From a bacterium (GTDB lineage Bacteria > Babelota > Babeliae > Babelales > GCA-2401785): DNA of 56,552 bases. This document shows, piece by piece, positions 38,322 to 46,179 of this stretch; the first letter of the stretch is position 1; each line of letters starts with the position of its first letter. Location: contig JAHFBP010000009.1 in NCBI GenBank assembly GCA_023249975.1, positions 1 through 56,552 on the forward strand, in the 5' to 3' direction. The notes beneath the pieces are model-generated. The model was given only the letters and a program-made list of their open reading frames with translations. It ran no database searches and was not told where the DNA came from. The translations under genes and the position numbers were made by a program.

Positions 38322-39306
38322 GTGCTCCCTCCCAATTTAATTTGATCAGTTCCCATTTTTGGGCGCTGGTGATGATTGATTCCAGATCAGATTGTTGTGG
38401 CCGCCATTGTAACACCGTTTCAGCTTTGCGAGGATCGGCGATCAATGTTTGGGCGTCACCGGCTCGACGTGGTGCGTATACAATTTTCGGTTCAGTTTGC
38501 AAAATGCGAGCAGCTGTTTCGACCACCTGCTTGGTGGAATATCCTGTTCCAGTTCCCAAGTTAAAGACATCAGATTTGCCGCCAGCCAAAAGGTAGGTTA
38601 ACGAATCGGTATGAGCGCGTGCAATATCCAGAACATGAATGTAGTCGCGAATGCAGGTTCCATCGGGCGTGTTGTAATTCGTGCCAAAAATCGTGATCGG
38701 TCTGTTCTCGGCTAAAGATTTGAGTACGCGGGGGATCAGGTGTGTTTCGGGGATATGCTGTTCACCCAATAATTTTTCGGGGTATGCGCCCGATGCATTA
38801 AAGTACCGTAGACTGGTGTATGAAAATTCATAAGCATGTACATAATCGGCAAGGAGGCGTTCGATGGCTAATTTACTGTTTCCGTACGCGTTGATCGGGT
38901 TGAGGGGGTGGAGTTCGTCAATGGGGGTGTATTGAGGTTCCCCATAAACGGCACAACTGGATGAAAAAATAAAATGAGGCACCTTGTATTTGATGGCGGC
39001 ATTAATCAATTCAACGGACATGGTCAAATTATTGGCATAAAATTCGCGTGGATGCTGAACTGAAAAAGGGATCTCAATCGAGGCGGCGCAGTGAACAATT
39101 GCTGTGATGGGGAAAGTGGTAAAAACTTCATCAAAAACTTCGGTGGTACATTTTTTTTTGACGACATAGGCCCACAGGGGGTTAAAAACTTGATTATTGT
39201 TAAATGAGTCGATGATAATCGGCAGGTAGCCGCTTTGTGACAACAAGTACGCGATGTGTGATCCGATATATCCGGCTCCGCCGGTGACGAGAATGGCTTT
39301 TTTCAT
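38278..39306 (-). CDS. galE: UDP-glucose 4-epimerase (342 aa)
   Basis: Interconverts UDP-glucose and UDP-galactose (or the N-acetyl forms) for envelope sugars. The NAD-binding GGAGYIG is at residues 9-15, the catalytic Ser in SSSCAVYG, and the Tyr/Lys pair in NAYGNSK. Length matches the family (about 330-340). Its ATG overlaps the stop of the 221-aa gene by four bases, and its 3' end overlaps the next gene by 44 bases. It could supply the glycosyltransferase at 16 kb, though the two are not adjacent. Confidence 0.93.
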   Translation of the reverse strand: MKKAILVTGGAGYIGSHIAYLLSQSGYLPIIIDSFNNNQVFNPLWAYVVKKKCTTEVFDEVFTTFPITAIVHCAASIEIPFSVQHPREFYANNLTMSVELINAAIKYKVPHFIFSSSCAVYGEPQYTPIDELHPLNPINAYGNSKLAIERLLADYVHAYEFSYTSLRYFNASGAYPEKLLGEQHIPETHLIPRVLKSLAENRPITIFGTNYNTPDGTCIRDYIHVLDIARAHTDSLTYLLAGGKSDVFNLGTGTGYSTKQVVETAARILQTEPKIVYAPRRAGDAQTLIADPRKAETVLQWRPQQSDLESIITSAQKWELIKLNWEGAHEKEFNSAGSLCSI

Positions 39307-39968
39307 TGTGTGCTTTCAAGTAGGTGTTCAAAGCATTGCAAAAATCGCTTAGTTCTTCGGTAGTCACTGGCCATAAATTGGGCATATTGTAATCCAACAT
39401 CTTTCAATTGTTCAAGTGCGCACGGAATTGCCTGTGTAGTGTCGTGCAATGTTGCCAAAAGAACATCGTCAAGATTTTCAATAATGTGCCCGTGAGCTAT
39501 CAGGTTGGTCAAAAATAAATTATTGGTAATGATTTGCAGAGCTTGGTGATGATCGATTGTGCTGACAAATGCATGAATAGCGCTGGGGCGAGGAGGGGTT
39601 CTGAACAAAATGGTTGAATTATTTTCCGTCTGGTATCCCATGACGTGAATAGTAAAAGTTGTTGCCAAGAATTCAAAAATTTGAGGTTGCTCGCGCTGCA
39701 ATTGTTCGGGAGTTTTTTGGTAAGCAATGGGAGTTCGGAATGAGTCGGCAGGGGCGGTGGTGATAGTGGTGACAATGCCCAAAAAAGAGTAAGGAGCATT
39801 GGTAATCCAAACAAGTGAGCCAAAAGTAGGGGGGGTATTCCATTGCCAACATTGCGCTGTTGCACTCAGAAGGGTGCTGCTCATAACTTCAGCAAATGGG
39901 ATATCAGTTTTTTGTTGTGGTTGGTCCAAAAAGGCTGGTTTGTTGTGTGTTGGTTCCATTTTCATCAC
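39303..39968 (-). CDS. Unknown cytoplasmic protein, possibly with a HAS-barrel-like N-terminus (221 aa)
   Basis: No signal peptide or membrane helix. The segment GSLVWITNAPYSFLGIVTTI near residue 46 has the look of a HAS-barrel beta-domain found in ATPase-associated proteins, but the match is only by eye. The C-terminal 90 residues are helical. The gene starts 65 bases inside rnhB and ends with a 4-base overlap with galE, so it is a true operon member. Start ATG at 39968 or 39965; AAAAAGG precedes both. Confidence 0.6.
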   Translation of the reverse strand: MMKMEPTHNKPAFLDQPQQKTDIPFAEVMSSTLLSATAQCWQWNTPPTFGSLVWITNAPYSFLGIVTTITTAPADSFRTPIAYQKTPEQLQREQPQIFEFLATTFTIHVMGYQTENNSTILFRTPPRPSAIHAFVSTIDHHQALQIITNNLFLTNLIAHGHIIENLDDVLLATLHDTTQAIPCALEQLKDVGLQYAQFMASDYRRTKRFLQCFEHLLESTQ

Positions 39969-40593
39969 TGCCTTTTTTCAAGAGACCCAAAAAGCTTTCA
40001 CGGTGAATCAATGATTTTCCGTGTTCTTTCAGGGTTTGAACGTGTTGCGCAGTTGCATAACCTTTGTGAGTAGAAAGTTGATGGCATGCAAATACTGTTT
40101 CATGGAGATTAAGTATACGGTCTCGCGTGACCTTTGCAATGATTGATGCAGCAGCAATTGAACTTGACTTGGATTCACCTTGAGTTAAAGAATGCACCGT
40201 GATTCCAGATTCAAGGATGAGCGGCATGGCATCAACAGCCACCGTGGTTAATTTGTTTTCTGGGGGAAGTAAAAATTTAATGTGAGAATAGGCTTGGTAC
40301 ATGGCCTGCTTGCTCGCTTGGTAAATATTAATGGAATCGATGATCGTGTGGCCTGCAAATGCGACAGTCCATATGCAATTTTGCACAATCCATTCATATG
40401 CAGTTTCGCGTTGTAAGTGCGACATAATTTTTGAATCTTTTAAAAAAGCAGGGGCTTTGCCCAGAGGCAGGATAACGGCGCCCACAACAACTGGGCCGGC
40501 CAGACATCCGCGCCCAGCTTCATCGATGCCGCAAACAAGTTGATCAAGCTTCCATGCGGCTTGTTCGATACTATTTTTTTTAAAAGCAGCCAT
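39904..40593 (-). CDS. rnhB: Ribonuclease HII (229 aa)
   Basis: Removes single ribonucleotides and RNA primers from DNA. GIDEAGRGCLAGPVV (about residue 22) carries the Asp-Glu pair; VDAMPL and SSIAAASIIAKVTRDR follow as in all RNases HII. The C-terminus has an extra Thr/Gln/Asn-rich tail of about 20 residues, coded in the part that overlaps the next gene. First gene of the rnhB-galE run. Confidence 0.95.
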   Translation of the reverse strand: MAAFKKNSIEQAAWKLDQLVCGIDEAGRGCLAGPVVVGAVILPLGKAPAFLKDSKIMSHLQRETAYEWIVQNCIWTVAFAGHTIIDSINIYQASKQAMYQAYSHIKFLLPPENKLTTVAVDAMPLILESGITVHSLTQGESKSSSIAAASIIAKVTRDRILNLHETVFACHQLSTHKGYATAQHVQTLKEHGKSLIHRESFLGLLKKGSDENGTNTQQTSLFGPTTTKN

Positions 40594-40642
40594 GAAATTT
40601 ATAACTCTGATATGAAAAAAAGAAATTAACTTAAGATAAATA

Positions 40643-40670
40643 TACTGTTTTTTGAAAATTTGAAACAGTA
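40643..40670. promoter_or_regulatory. Inverted repeat in the rnhB/regulator divergent gap
   Basis: TACTGTTT (40643-40650) and AAACAGTA (40663-40670) are perfect inverted copies 12 bases apart. On the - strand the repeat abuts TATATT, a possible rnhB -10 element. It is a candidate binding site for one of the two neighbouring HTH regulators. Confidence 0.4.
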
Positions 40671-40708
40671 GCTTTGTGGGTCAATTTAGAGCATAAATAA
40701 CTTTTCTA

Positions 40709-40737
40709 TTGGACAAACTTGAGATTAATGGCATTAT
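40709..40737 (+). promoter_or_regulatory. Promoter of the first HTH/S24-like regulator
   Basis: TTGGAC (40709-40714), 17 bases, CATTAT (40732-40737), about 58 bases before the ATG. GGGAGGGGG is the ribosome site. Confidence 0.5.
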
Positions 40738-40795
40738 GGGGCGACATAAAATTTTATGAGCTATTTTTTTTAATCATGAAAAGGGAGGGGGCTTC

Positions 40796-41473
40796 ATGAC
40801 TTCCACCGCTTTACGGGTCAAAGAGCTTCTTAAGGAACATGGCTGGACAACAAAAGTTCTAGCTGAAAAAACTGGTATGTCAGAAAGTTATCTGACACAT
40901 ATAAAAAATGGTACACGTCGTTGGAATGAAGACGCATTACGCAAGATAGCAGAAGCGTTTGAAAAAGTTCCAACAGATCTTTTTGTAATGCGTAAACGCG
41001 TTGCAAAAGAACAAGCAAAAAAAACGGAAGTAATTCCTACCCAGACGACGGATCCTATTTCGTTGATGGTGCATAAAGTTCCGATGATGGGCGAAATTCC
41101 TTCGTATCCATCTCCATACAATAATAAAACTACACAGATTACCTCTGGGTACCGAGACATGTTTGTTCCGATGATGGGCATTATTGATCAGGGTGCATTT
41201 TGCCTCAGTATAGAAAATAACCTTATGATGCCTCGTTTTGCCAAAGGCGACAATTTGGTTATCTCACCAGAAACAGAAGTTAAATCGGGTGACGTTGCTG
41301 CGGTTGAATATAAAACTGACAAGCTCATTAAGGCGATCATGCTGGTGACCTATTTGGATGACTTTGTTGTTCTTGAATATGTTAGCCGTAAAACAGCTCC
41401 TGTGGCACTGATAAAGGGCAAGGACCATTTTAGAGTTATTGGAAAAGTGGTTAGTCGCTACCAACGCATCTAA
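40796..41473 (+). CDS. HTH (XRE) / S24-peptidase-like regulator without the catalytic Ser (225 aa)
   Basis: The N-terminal HTH_3/XRE domain spans residues 5-65 (VLAEKTGMSESYLTHIKNG) and the C-terminal LexA/CI-like domain residues 95-225. Active S24 domains have a Ser in D-S-M-x-P; here the site reads N-L-M-M-P, so self-cleavage is not expected, although the Lys region (LIKAI) is kept. It is therefore probably a repressor or sensor relieved some other way. A paralogue follows at 41.65 kb. It is divergent from rnhB. Confidence 0.82.
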   Translation: MTSTALRVKELLKEHGWTTKVLAEKTGMSESYLTHIKNGTRRWNEDALRKIAEAFEKVPTDLFVMRKRVAKEQAKKTEVIPTQTTDPISLMVHKVPMMGEIPSYPSPYNNKTTQITSGYRDMFVPMMGIIDQGAFCLSIENNLMMPRFAKGDNLVISPETEVKSGDVAAVEYKTDKLIKAIMLVTYLDDFVVLEYVSRKTAPVALIKGKDHFRVIGKVVSRYQRI

Positions 41474-41549
41474 AATACGCACTTTTTGGCGAAGTTTATT
41501 AAAAAACATCAAAAAAACGTGGTTTTTGGGTAATTGGGATGGGGGTGTG

Positions 41550-41577
41550 TTGACTGGCTGTCATATTTAATTATAGT
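41550..41577 (+). promoter_or_regulatory. Promoter of the second regulator
   Basis: TTGACT (41550-41555), 16 bases, TATAGT (41572-41577). The 178-base gap therefore separates the paralogues transcriptionally. Confidence 0.65.
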
Positions 41578-41598
41578 CAATACATGTTGCGATAAAAT

Positions 41599-41623
41599 AA
41601 CGTTTGTAATAATAGCAGACGTT
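41599..41623 (+). promoter_or_regulatory. Inverted repeat downstream of the second regulator's promoter
   Basis: AACGTTTG (41599-41606) and CAGACGTT (41616-41623) match in 7 of 8 positions as inverted copies with 9 bases between. It lies between the expected transcription start and the ATG at 41652, a position for self-repression. Confidence 0.35.
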
Positions 41624-41651
41624 TTAAAGTGTATGATTGGAGTTATCAAAA

Positions 41652-42335
41652 ATGGTTTCTACACGACTACGTGTTAAAGAATTATTGAGAGAGCGTCGTT
41701 GGACGACTAAGGTTCTTGCCGAAAAAACTGGTATGTCAGAAAGTTATTTGACACATATCAAGAATGGAACTCGTCGTTGGAATGAAGATGCGCTCAGAAA
41801 GTTGTCTGAGGCCTTTGAGCTCGATCCAAGTGATCTTTTTGCTTTCCGCCCACAAGGATTTGTACCTTCACAAAGTGAAATTACGGTCACTCAAGAGACT
41901 CCTGGGATTCTAGAAGAAGACCTTAAACTCAAAGTTGTACCAGTTGTTGGACAAATTCCTGATGAGCCAACAGCTTATCACAACCAAATGGCTCAGATTG
42001 CGACGGGCTATAAAGGCCAATATGTACCCGTATTTGGTAGCGATGACGAAGATATGTTCTGCTTGCACCTTGAAGACAATGTGATGGCACCAAATTTTGT
42101 AAAGGGCGACTATCTTCTTGTTTCTCCTGCAGTTTGGACGCGATCTGGTGATGTTGTTGTAGTTGAATATGGCAATGGAGAGCCTGTTAAGGCTATCGTG
42201 CAAGTTAATTACATGGACGATTTCATCGTACTTGAATCAGTTAATCAAAAAAAATCACCGGTTGCCTTGGTTAAGGGTAAGGACTCATTTAGAATTATTG
42301 GTAAAGTAATTTTCCGCTATCAAAAGATGACATAA
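41652..42335 (+). CDS. Second HTH (XRE) / S24-peptidase-like regulator without the catalytic Ser (227 aa)
   Basis: Paralogue of the preceding gene: the HTH part is almost identical from LRVKELL through TRRWNEDALRK, while the middle linker and C-terminal domain are more diverged. The S24 site reads D-N-V-M-A-P, with Val where the nucleophile Ser should be. Both copies conserve VALVKGKDSFRIIGKV-type ends, so the dimerisation fold is probably kept. Near-identical HTHs suggest both bind the same DNA sites. Start ATG at 41652 has TTGGAG ten bases upstream. A terminator follows. Confidence 0.82.
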   Translation: MVSTRLRVKELLRERRWTTKVLAEKTGMSESYLTHIKNGTRRWNEDALRKLSEAFELDPSDLFAFRPQGFVPSQSEITVTQETPGILEEDLKLKVVPVVGQIPDEPTAYHNQMAQIATGYKGQYVPVFGSDDEDMFCLHLEDNVMAPNFVKGDYLLVSPAVWTRSGDVVVVEYGNGEPVKAIVQVNYMDDFIVLESVNQKKSPVALVKGKDSFRIIGKVIFRYQKMT

Positions 42336-42400
42336 AGCCTTTTGCAGGGGTATTTCTTGCAAATAGACCATTTTTTGATAAGCTCGAATTAACTGTAATT

Positions 42401-42437
42401 TCCAGGAGTATCCCGTTTGGGGTATTCCTGGATTTTG
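42401..42437 (+). terminator. Terminator after the second regulator
   Basis: A 14-bp stem (42401-42414 with 42419-42432, two G-T pairs, loop GTTT) followed by TTTT. It isolates the ribosomal genes from the regulator. Confidence 0.88.
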
Positions 42438-42455
42438 TGGTTTTAGTATAAAGTT

Positions 42456-42500
42456 CCGCTGAAATCCCCTCATTGGAGGGTGGTTTCATCTCCTTTTTTT
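42456..42500 (+). promoter_or_regulatory. Structured rpsF leader, possible S6:S18 autoregulatory element or attenuator
   Basis: An 11-pair hairpin (42461-42471 with 42476-42487, one bulged T, loop ATTG) lies 43 bases before rpsF, with CCG just upstream (42456-42458) and seven Ts (42494-42500) just downstream. Leaders of rpsF bound by the S6:S18 complex carry a conserved CCG; here the match is only suggestive. The T-run also allows an attenuator reading. Confidence 0.4.
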
Positions 42501-42529
42501 ATGTATAAGTTTGGAGAACCTTACATATT

Positions 42530-43108
42530 ATGGCCCGCTACGAAACACTCGTGCTCGTTCGAACAGAGGCAACTCCTGACGAACTAGCATTCTTGGAAAA
42601 ATCATTCCAAGACCTTGTTGCTAAGGCAAAAGGTACAATTACGTCGTTTGACAAATGGGGTAAGCATCGTCTTGCTTACACCGTTCAAAAACAAGATTTT
42701 GGGATTTACATTCTCGTCAGATATGAAGTTGATCTTTCAGCTTCAGACGCGCTTATGCAAGATCTTAAGATGTTCTTTAGAGTTAAGGTAAGTGATTTTG
42801 TTATGCGTCACGTCAACATCAGAATTGCTGATGATGCGACAAGTAACTATCTCAAACCTGAACCTGTTGAATCTGGTCGTTTGGTTGGACAAGCTGATGC
42901 ATTCTTGAAAGAAAACAAGATGCGTTCTGGCTTCAAACAAGCACGCGGAATCAGCATCGGGATTGAAGGTGATCAATCAGCACACGGTCCACGCTTAGCC
43001 TCAGTTGAGGGTATTGAAACCATGGGCGCTGCTGAACGAGCATCAGAAGAATGGTCAGCTATTGAATCAGCGACAGAATCGCCGGTTAATTCTCAAGCAC
43101 AGGCGTAA
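42530..43108 (+). CDS. rpsF: Ribosomal protein bS6 with C-terminal extension (192 aa)
   Basis: Small-subunit protein that pairs with S18 on the platform. [39 protein letters not shown] and [10 protein letters not shown] cover the normal S6 fold in residues 1-110. About 80 extra residues follow (mixed, ending acidic and Ser/Ala-rich) that are not part of the usual S6 (about 95-135 aa). The TTTGGAG ribosome site is 15 bases upstream. rpsR follows eight bases later. Confidence 0.95.
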   Translation: MARYETLVLVRTEATPDELAFLEKSFQDLVAKAKGTITSFDKWGKHRLAYTVQKQDFGIYILVRYEVDLSASDALMQDLKMFFRVKVSDFVMRHVNIRIADDATSNYLKPEPVESGRLVGQADAFLKENKMRSGFKQARGISIGIEGDQSAHGPRLASVEGIETMGAAERASEEWSAIESATESPVNSQAQA

Positions 43109-43116
43109 GGAGTACC

Positions 43117-43407
43117 ATGGGTAAAAAAACAAAACTAAAGATGAGTGCACGCTTGCTCAGAAAAAAACTGCGCAAGAAGTCTTTCCAAGTCAAAAAACAA
43201 TGTCGTTTTGAAGCAGATCCAGCTCTTGCAGCCACAATTGACTACAAGAATACTGACTTGCTCAAGCACTTTTTGACACTACGCGGTAAAATTTTACCTA
43301 CACGTGTTTCTGGCAACAGCGCACGTTATCAACGTGAAGTTTCAAAGCACATTAAACTTGCACGCACTATGGCACTCTTGCCATATTGCTTAACGCAGCA
43401 AGCCTAA
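43117..43407 (+). CDS. rpsR: Ribosomal protein bS18 (96 aa)
   Basis: Partner of S6. It has the expected [50 protein letters not shown] pattern: the first and last parts match the S18 core, with a basic N-terminal extension ([14 protein letters not shown]). Length is slightly above the usual 75-90. AAGGAG precedes the ATG. The genes priB/ssb and rplI, often in this operon elsewhere, are absent here. Confidence 0.94.
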   Translation: MGKKTKLKMSARLLRKKLRKKSFQVKKQCRFEADPALAATIDYKNTDLLKHFLTLRGKILPTRVSGNSARYQREVSKHIKLARTMALLPYCLTQQA

Positions 43408-43421
43408 GTTAATTAAATATG

Positions 43422-43452
43422 AGGCCCTTCTTTCAAAGAGGGGCCTTCTTTT
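43422..43452 (+). terminator. Terminator after rpsR
   Basis: AGGCCCTTCT (43422-43431) pairs with AGAGGGGCCT (43437-43446), one G-T pair, then TCTTTT. typA starts 27 bases later, so it must have a promoter in or after this hairpin or rely on read-through. Confidence 0.85.
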
Positions 43453-43478
43453 GGTAAAGAATATTTTTGTCTTGTTGA

Positions 43479-45287
43479 ATGAGTGATGAAGTGAAAAGAA
43501 CCGATATTCGTAATATTGCTATCATCGCACACGTTGACCATGGCAAAACTACGCTTGTTGATCAAATCTTGAAGCAGTCAGGGACATTTATCCCTAAAGA
43601 TTCAGGTGCTGGTGAAAATCACGAGCGTGTCATGGATGCGGGCGATCTAGAAAAAGAGCGTGGAATTACTATTCTCGCAAAAAATACTTCTATTCGACTT
43701 CCAGGTTGCAAAGTAAATATCGTAGACACTCCAGGTCACATGGACTTTGGTGGTGAAGTAGAACGAACATTGCAAATGGTTGAAGGATTTCTGTTGTTGG
43801 TTGATGCGGCTGAGGGCCCGCTTCCAGGAACACGTTTTGTGTTGAGCAAAGCGCTTGAACTTAACCTTAAACCAATGGTGCTCATTAACAAGGTCGATCG
43901 TAAAGATGCTGACGTTGAGCGCGTTGAAAATCATATCCATGATCTTTTCTTGGATATTGCACAAAGTGAAGAGCAACTTAACTTCCCAGTTCTCTATGGA
44001 TCATCAAGATTTGGATATGTTTCAACAGATCCAGAAGCTCGTTCAGGAACAATGCAACCATTGTTTGACGCTATTTTGTCATCAATTCCTGCTCCAACGC
44101 CTCGTGCAGATGTACTTCAAATGTTGGTAACAAGTCTTGATTATTCAGACTATTTGGGTCGTATTGCCATTGGCCGCATATTCGGTGGATCAATGAAAAT
44201 CGGGCAACCTGTGGTAGTGTGTGTAGCAGGAACTGTGAGCAAGCCAACCAAAGTTGTCAAAATCTTCCAGTTTGAAGGTCTTGAGCGCAAAGAATGCGAT
44301 TCAGCTTCATACGGCGACATTGTGGCAATTACAGGATTTGAAAATGAACTTTCAATTGGTGCAACAATTTGTGCTCCAGAAAGTCCATCTCCAATTGATT
44401 ATGTAAGTATCGACGAACCAACATTGTCTGTTTATTTGGGGGTTAATACCTCTCCATTTGTGGGCCGTGATGGTAATCTTTTGACTTCACGTCAAATTAT
44501 GGATCGCTTGCACAAAGAATTGAAAACCAACGTTGCGCTTAAAGTTGAAAAAACTGATTCTCCTGAAGTTTTCAAAGTGTCTGGCCGTGGTCAGTTACAC
44601 TTGGGAATTTTGGTAGAAACCATGCGTCGCGAAGGTTTTGAGCTTCAAATTTCAGCACCAGAAGTTATTGAAAAAGTAATTGATGGCGTTAAATGTGAAC
44701 CATTTGAATTGGTAGCTATTGAAGTTGACGAAGCACACCAAGGTACCGTTATGGAAAAACTTGGTCGTCGTCGTGCAGAGATGAAAAATCTTGAATCACG
44801 AGATGGTGGTCGCGTTTATCTTGAATTTGAAATGCCTTCACGTGGATTACTTGGATTTAGAAGCCAATTCTTAACTGACACTCGTGGTACTGGCGTACTC
44901 AACAGCAGATTCTTGGGCTACAAGCCTTATGCTGGTGATGTTCCTCGTCGTACTCGTGGATCATTGATTTCAATGGCTCCTGGATCAACCACTGGTTATG
45001 CTCTTGATGGCTTACAGCCACGTGGCATCTTGTTTGTGGCTCCGGGTGAAGAAGTCTACGCAGGTATGGTTATTGGTGAACATAGTCGTGATAATGATCT
45101 GACTGTGAATCCAGTTAAGGGTAAAAAGTTGACTAACATGCGTGCATCAGGAACTGATGAAGCTGTTAAGCTTTTCCCACCAAGAGTTATGACTCTCGAA
45201 GATTCTTTTGACTGGATCGCTGAAGATGAGTTGATCGAAGTTACACCAAAGAGTGTTCGTTTGCGTAAAAAAAATCTGAAGTGCTAA
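43479..45287 (+). CDS. typA: Ribosome-associated GTPase TypA/BipA (602 aa)
   Basis: Translational GTPase of the EF-G family that helps ribosome assembly and stress adaptation. G1 [10 protein letters not shown]3 [10 protein letters not shown]4 NKVDR and the TypA-specific C-terminal region ([21 protein letters not shown]) are present. Length (602) is typical. The ATG at 43479 has no strong ribosome site, only TTGTTGA before it. Confidence 0.97.
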   Translation: MSDEVKRTDIRNIAIIAHVDHGKTTLVDQILKQSGTFIPKDSGAGENHERVMDAGDLEKERGITILAKNTSIRLPGCKVNIVDTPGHMDFGGEVERTLQMVEGFLLLVDAAEGPLPGTRFVLSKALELNLKPMVLINKVDRKDADVERVENHIHDLFLDIAQSEEQLNFPVLYGSSRFGYVSTDPEARSGTMQPLFDAILSSIPAPTPRADVLQMLVTSLDYSDYLGRIAIGRIFGGSMKIGQPVVVCVAGTVSKPTKVVKIFQFEGLERKECDSASYGDIVAITGFENELSIGATICAPESPSPIDYVSIDEPTLSVYLGVNTSPFVGRDGNLLTSRQIMDRLHKELKTNVALKVEKTDSPEVFKVSGRGQLHLGILVETMRREGFELQISAPEVIEKVIDGVKCEPFELVAIEVDEAHQGTVMEKLGRRRAEMKNLESRDGGRVYLEFEMPSRGLLGFRSQFLTDTRGTGVLNSRFLGYKPYAGDVPRRTRGSLISMAPGSTTGYALDGLQPRGILFVAPGEEVYAGMVIGEHSRDNDLTVNPVKGKKLTNMRASGTDEAVKLFPPRVMTLEDSFDWIAEDELIEVTPKSVRLRKKNLKC

Positions 45288-45308
45288 TTAAGCCTTCATT
45301 TTAAAACT

Positions 45309-45348
45309 AAAAGAGCCAGTTTTCGTTATTGAAAACTGGCTCTTTTTT
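45309..45348. terminator. Bidirectional terminator between typA and the 144-aa gene
   Basis: AAAAGAGCCAGTTTTC (45309-45324) pairs perfectly with GAAAACTGGCTCTTTT (45331-45346) around a 6-base loop; T-runs flank it in both directions, and genes converge on it. Confidence 0.92.
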
Positions 45349-45353
45349 GTGGT

Positions 45354-45788
45354 TCAATCATCACCTTCTTCTTTTTTTCCTTTTCTAGCTCTTTCTTTCT
45401 CGAGAGCACTTTCAAGTTCTTCTATTTGTTTTTGTTGTTTTTTAATTTTCTTTTCATGTTTGCGTTGTTCTCGTTTTGACATTTCAGAATCATCATTTTC
45501 GCGTAATTCGCGAAGCATTTGTTTTTGTTTGTTGAGATAAATTTGATCACGCACGATGTCACCAACAAATCCAACGGGACCTATTCGATGCCATCGATAG
45601 CGATATGGAAAACCATAGCGGTAATCATAATACCAAGGACTTCCAAGACGGATACCTAAGCTAAAACTTTCACGATGACCCCAGCCATGGCCACGATGTC
45701 CACCGCGAGCATCAACCTTTGATATAGTCATACTCAGGCCAACTACGGCAAGAAGCATAACCATAAGTACTTGTAGCCGTTTCATCAT
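45354..45788 (-). CDS. Secreted His/Gly/Tyr-rich coiled-coil protein (144 aa)
   Basis: A signal peptide (about 1-26, cut near VDA) is followed by a Gly/His/Arg patch (GGHRGHGWGHR), a Tyr/Trp/Pro-rich segment (WYYDYRYGFPYRYRW), and a charged coiled coil from about residue 85 to the end. The aromatic part resembles glycine-zipper or YXY-type envelope proteins. Function unknown; the His patch could bind metal. Last gene of a four-gene secreted run. Confidence 0.65.
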   Translation of the reverse strand: MMKRLQVLMVMLLAVVGLSMTISKVDARGGHRGHGWGHRESFSLGIRLGSPWYYDYRYGFPYRYRWHRIGPVGFVGDIVRDQIYLNKQKQMLRELRENDDSEMSKREQRKHEKKIKKQQKQIEELESALEKERARKGKKEEGDD

Positions 45789-45825
45789 TTTTCTATCTCA
45801 TTTTAAGCATTAAATTTGCTCAAAT

Positions 45826-46161
45826 TTATAATGTTCCCGATTCTGAACCTTCTGTTTCATCCTCAGAAGACATGCTGTGAATTACCGCGTCGGTGTTATC
45901 TTCATCACTTTCGTCAGTTTCTGTGCTGAATTCTTCTGTTGTTTCTAGTTCAGGGGCGGCCATTTGCTCTTCTGGGGTTGTTGTTGCTACATCCATACTT
46001 TCATAGTTGTCATACAAGCCTGCTTCTTCGGGATTCGTGTAGTCGTCACCTTCAGCTACTTGAGATGAATCCTCCATGTCCAGACCATAGTCACCCATGG
46101 TTTGCGCTGTGTGAGTATAGCCGAGCGCAAGAAGTGCGATCATTAAAAATTTAGACTTCAT
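45826..46161 (-). CDS. Secreted acidic low-complexity protein (111 aa)
   Basis: Signal peptide (1-21, cut at AQT). The mature part is almost entirely Asp/Glu/Thr/Ser with few hydrophobics and is surely disordered. Such proteins can bind cations or act as spacers. No homologue is recognised. It lies 18 bases after the next upstream gene, with AAAAAGGAGC before the ATG. Confidence 0.6.
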   Translation of the reverse strand: MKSKFLMIALLALGYTHTAQTMGDYGLDMEDSSQVAEGDDYTNPEEAGLYDNYESMDVATTTPEEQMAAPELETTEEFSTETDESDEDNTDAVIHSMSSEDETEGSESGTL

Positions 46162-46179
46162 AGATAGCTCCTTTTTTGG

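Noticed and set aside
40796-42335. LexA SOS repressor or phage CI
   Set aside because: The HTH is XRE-type rather than LexA winged helix, the Ser nucleophile is missing in both copies, and no phage genes are nearby.
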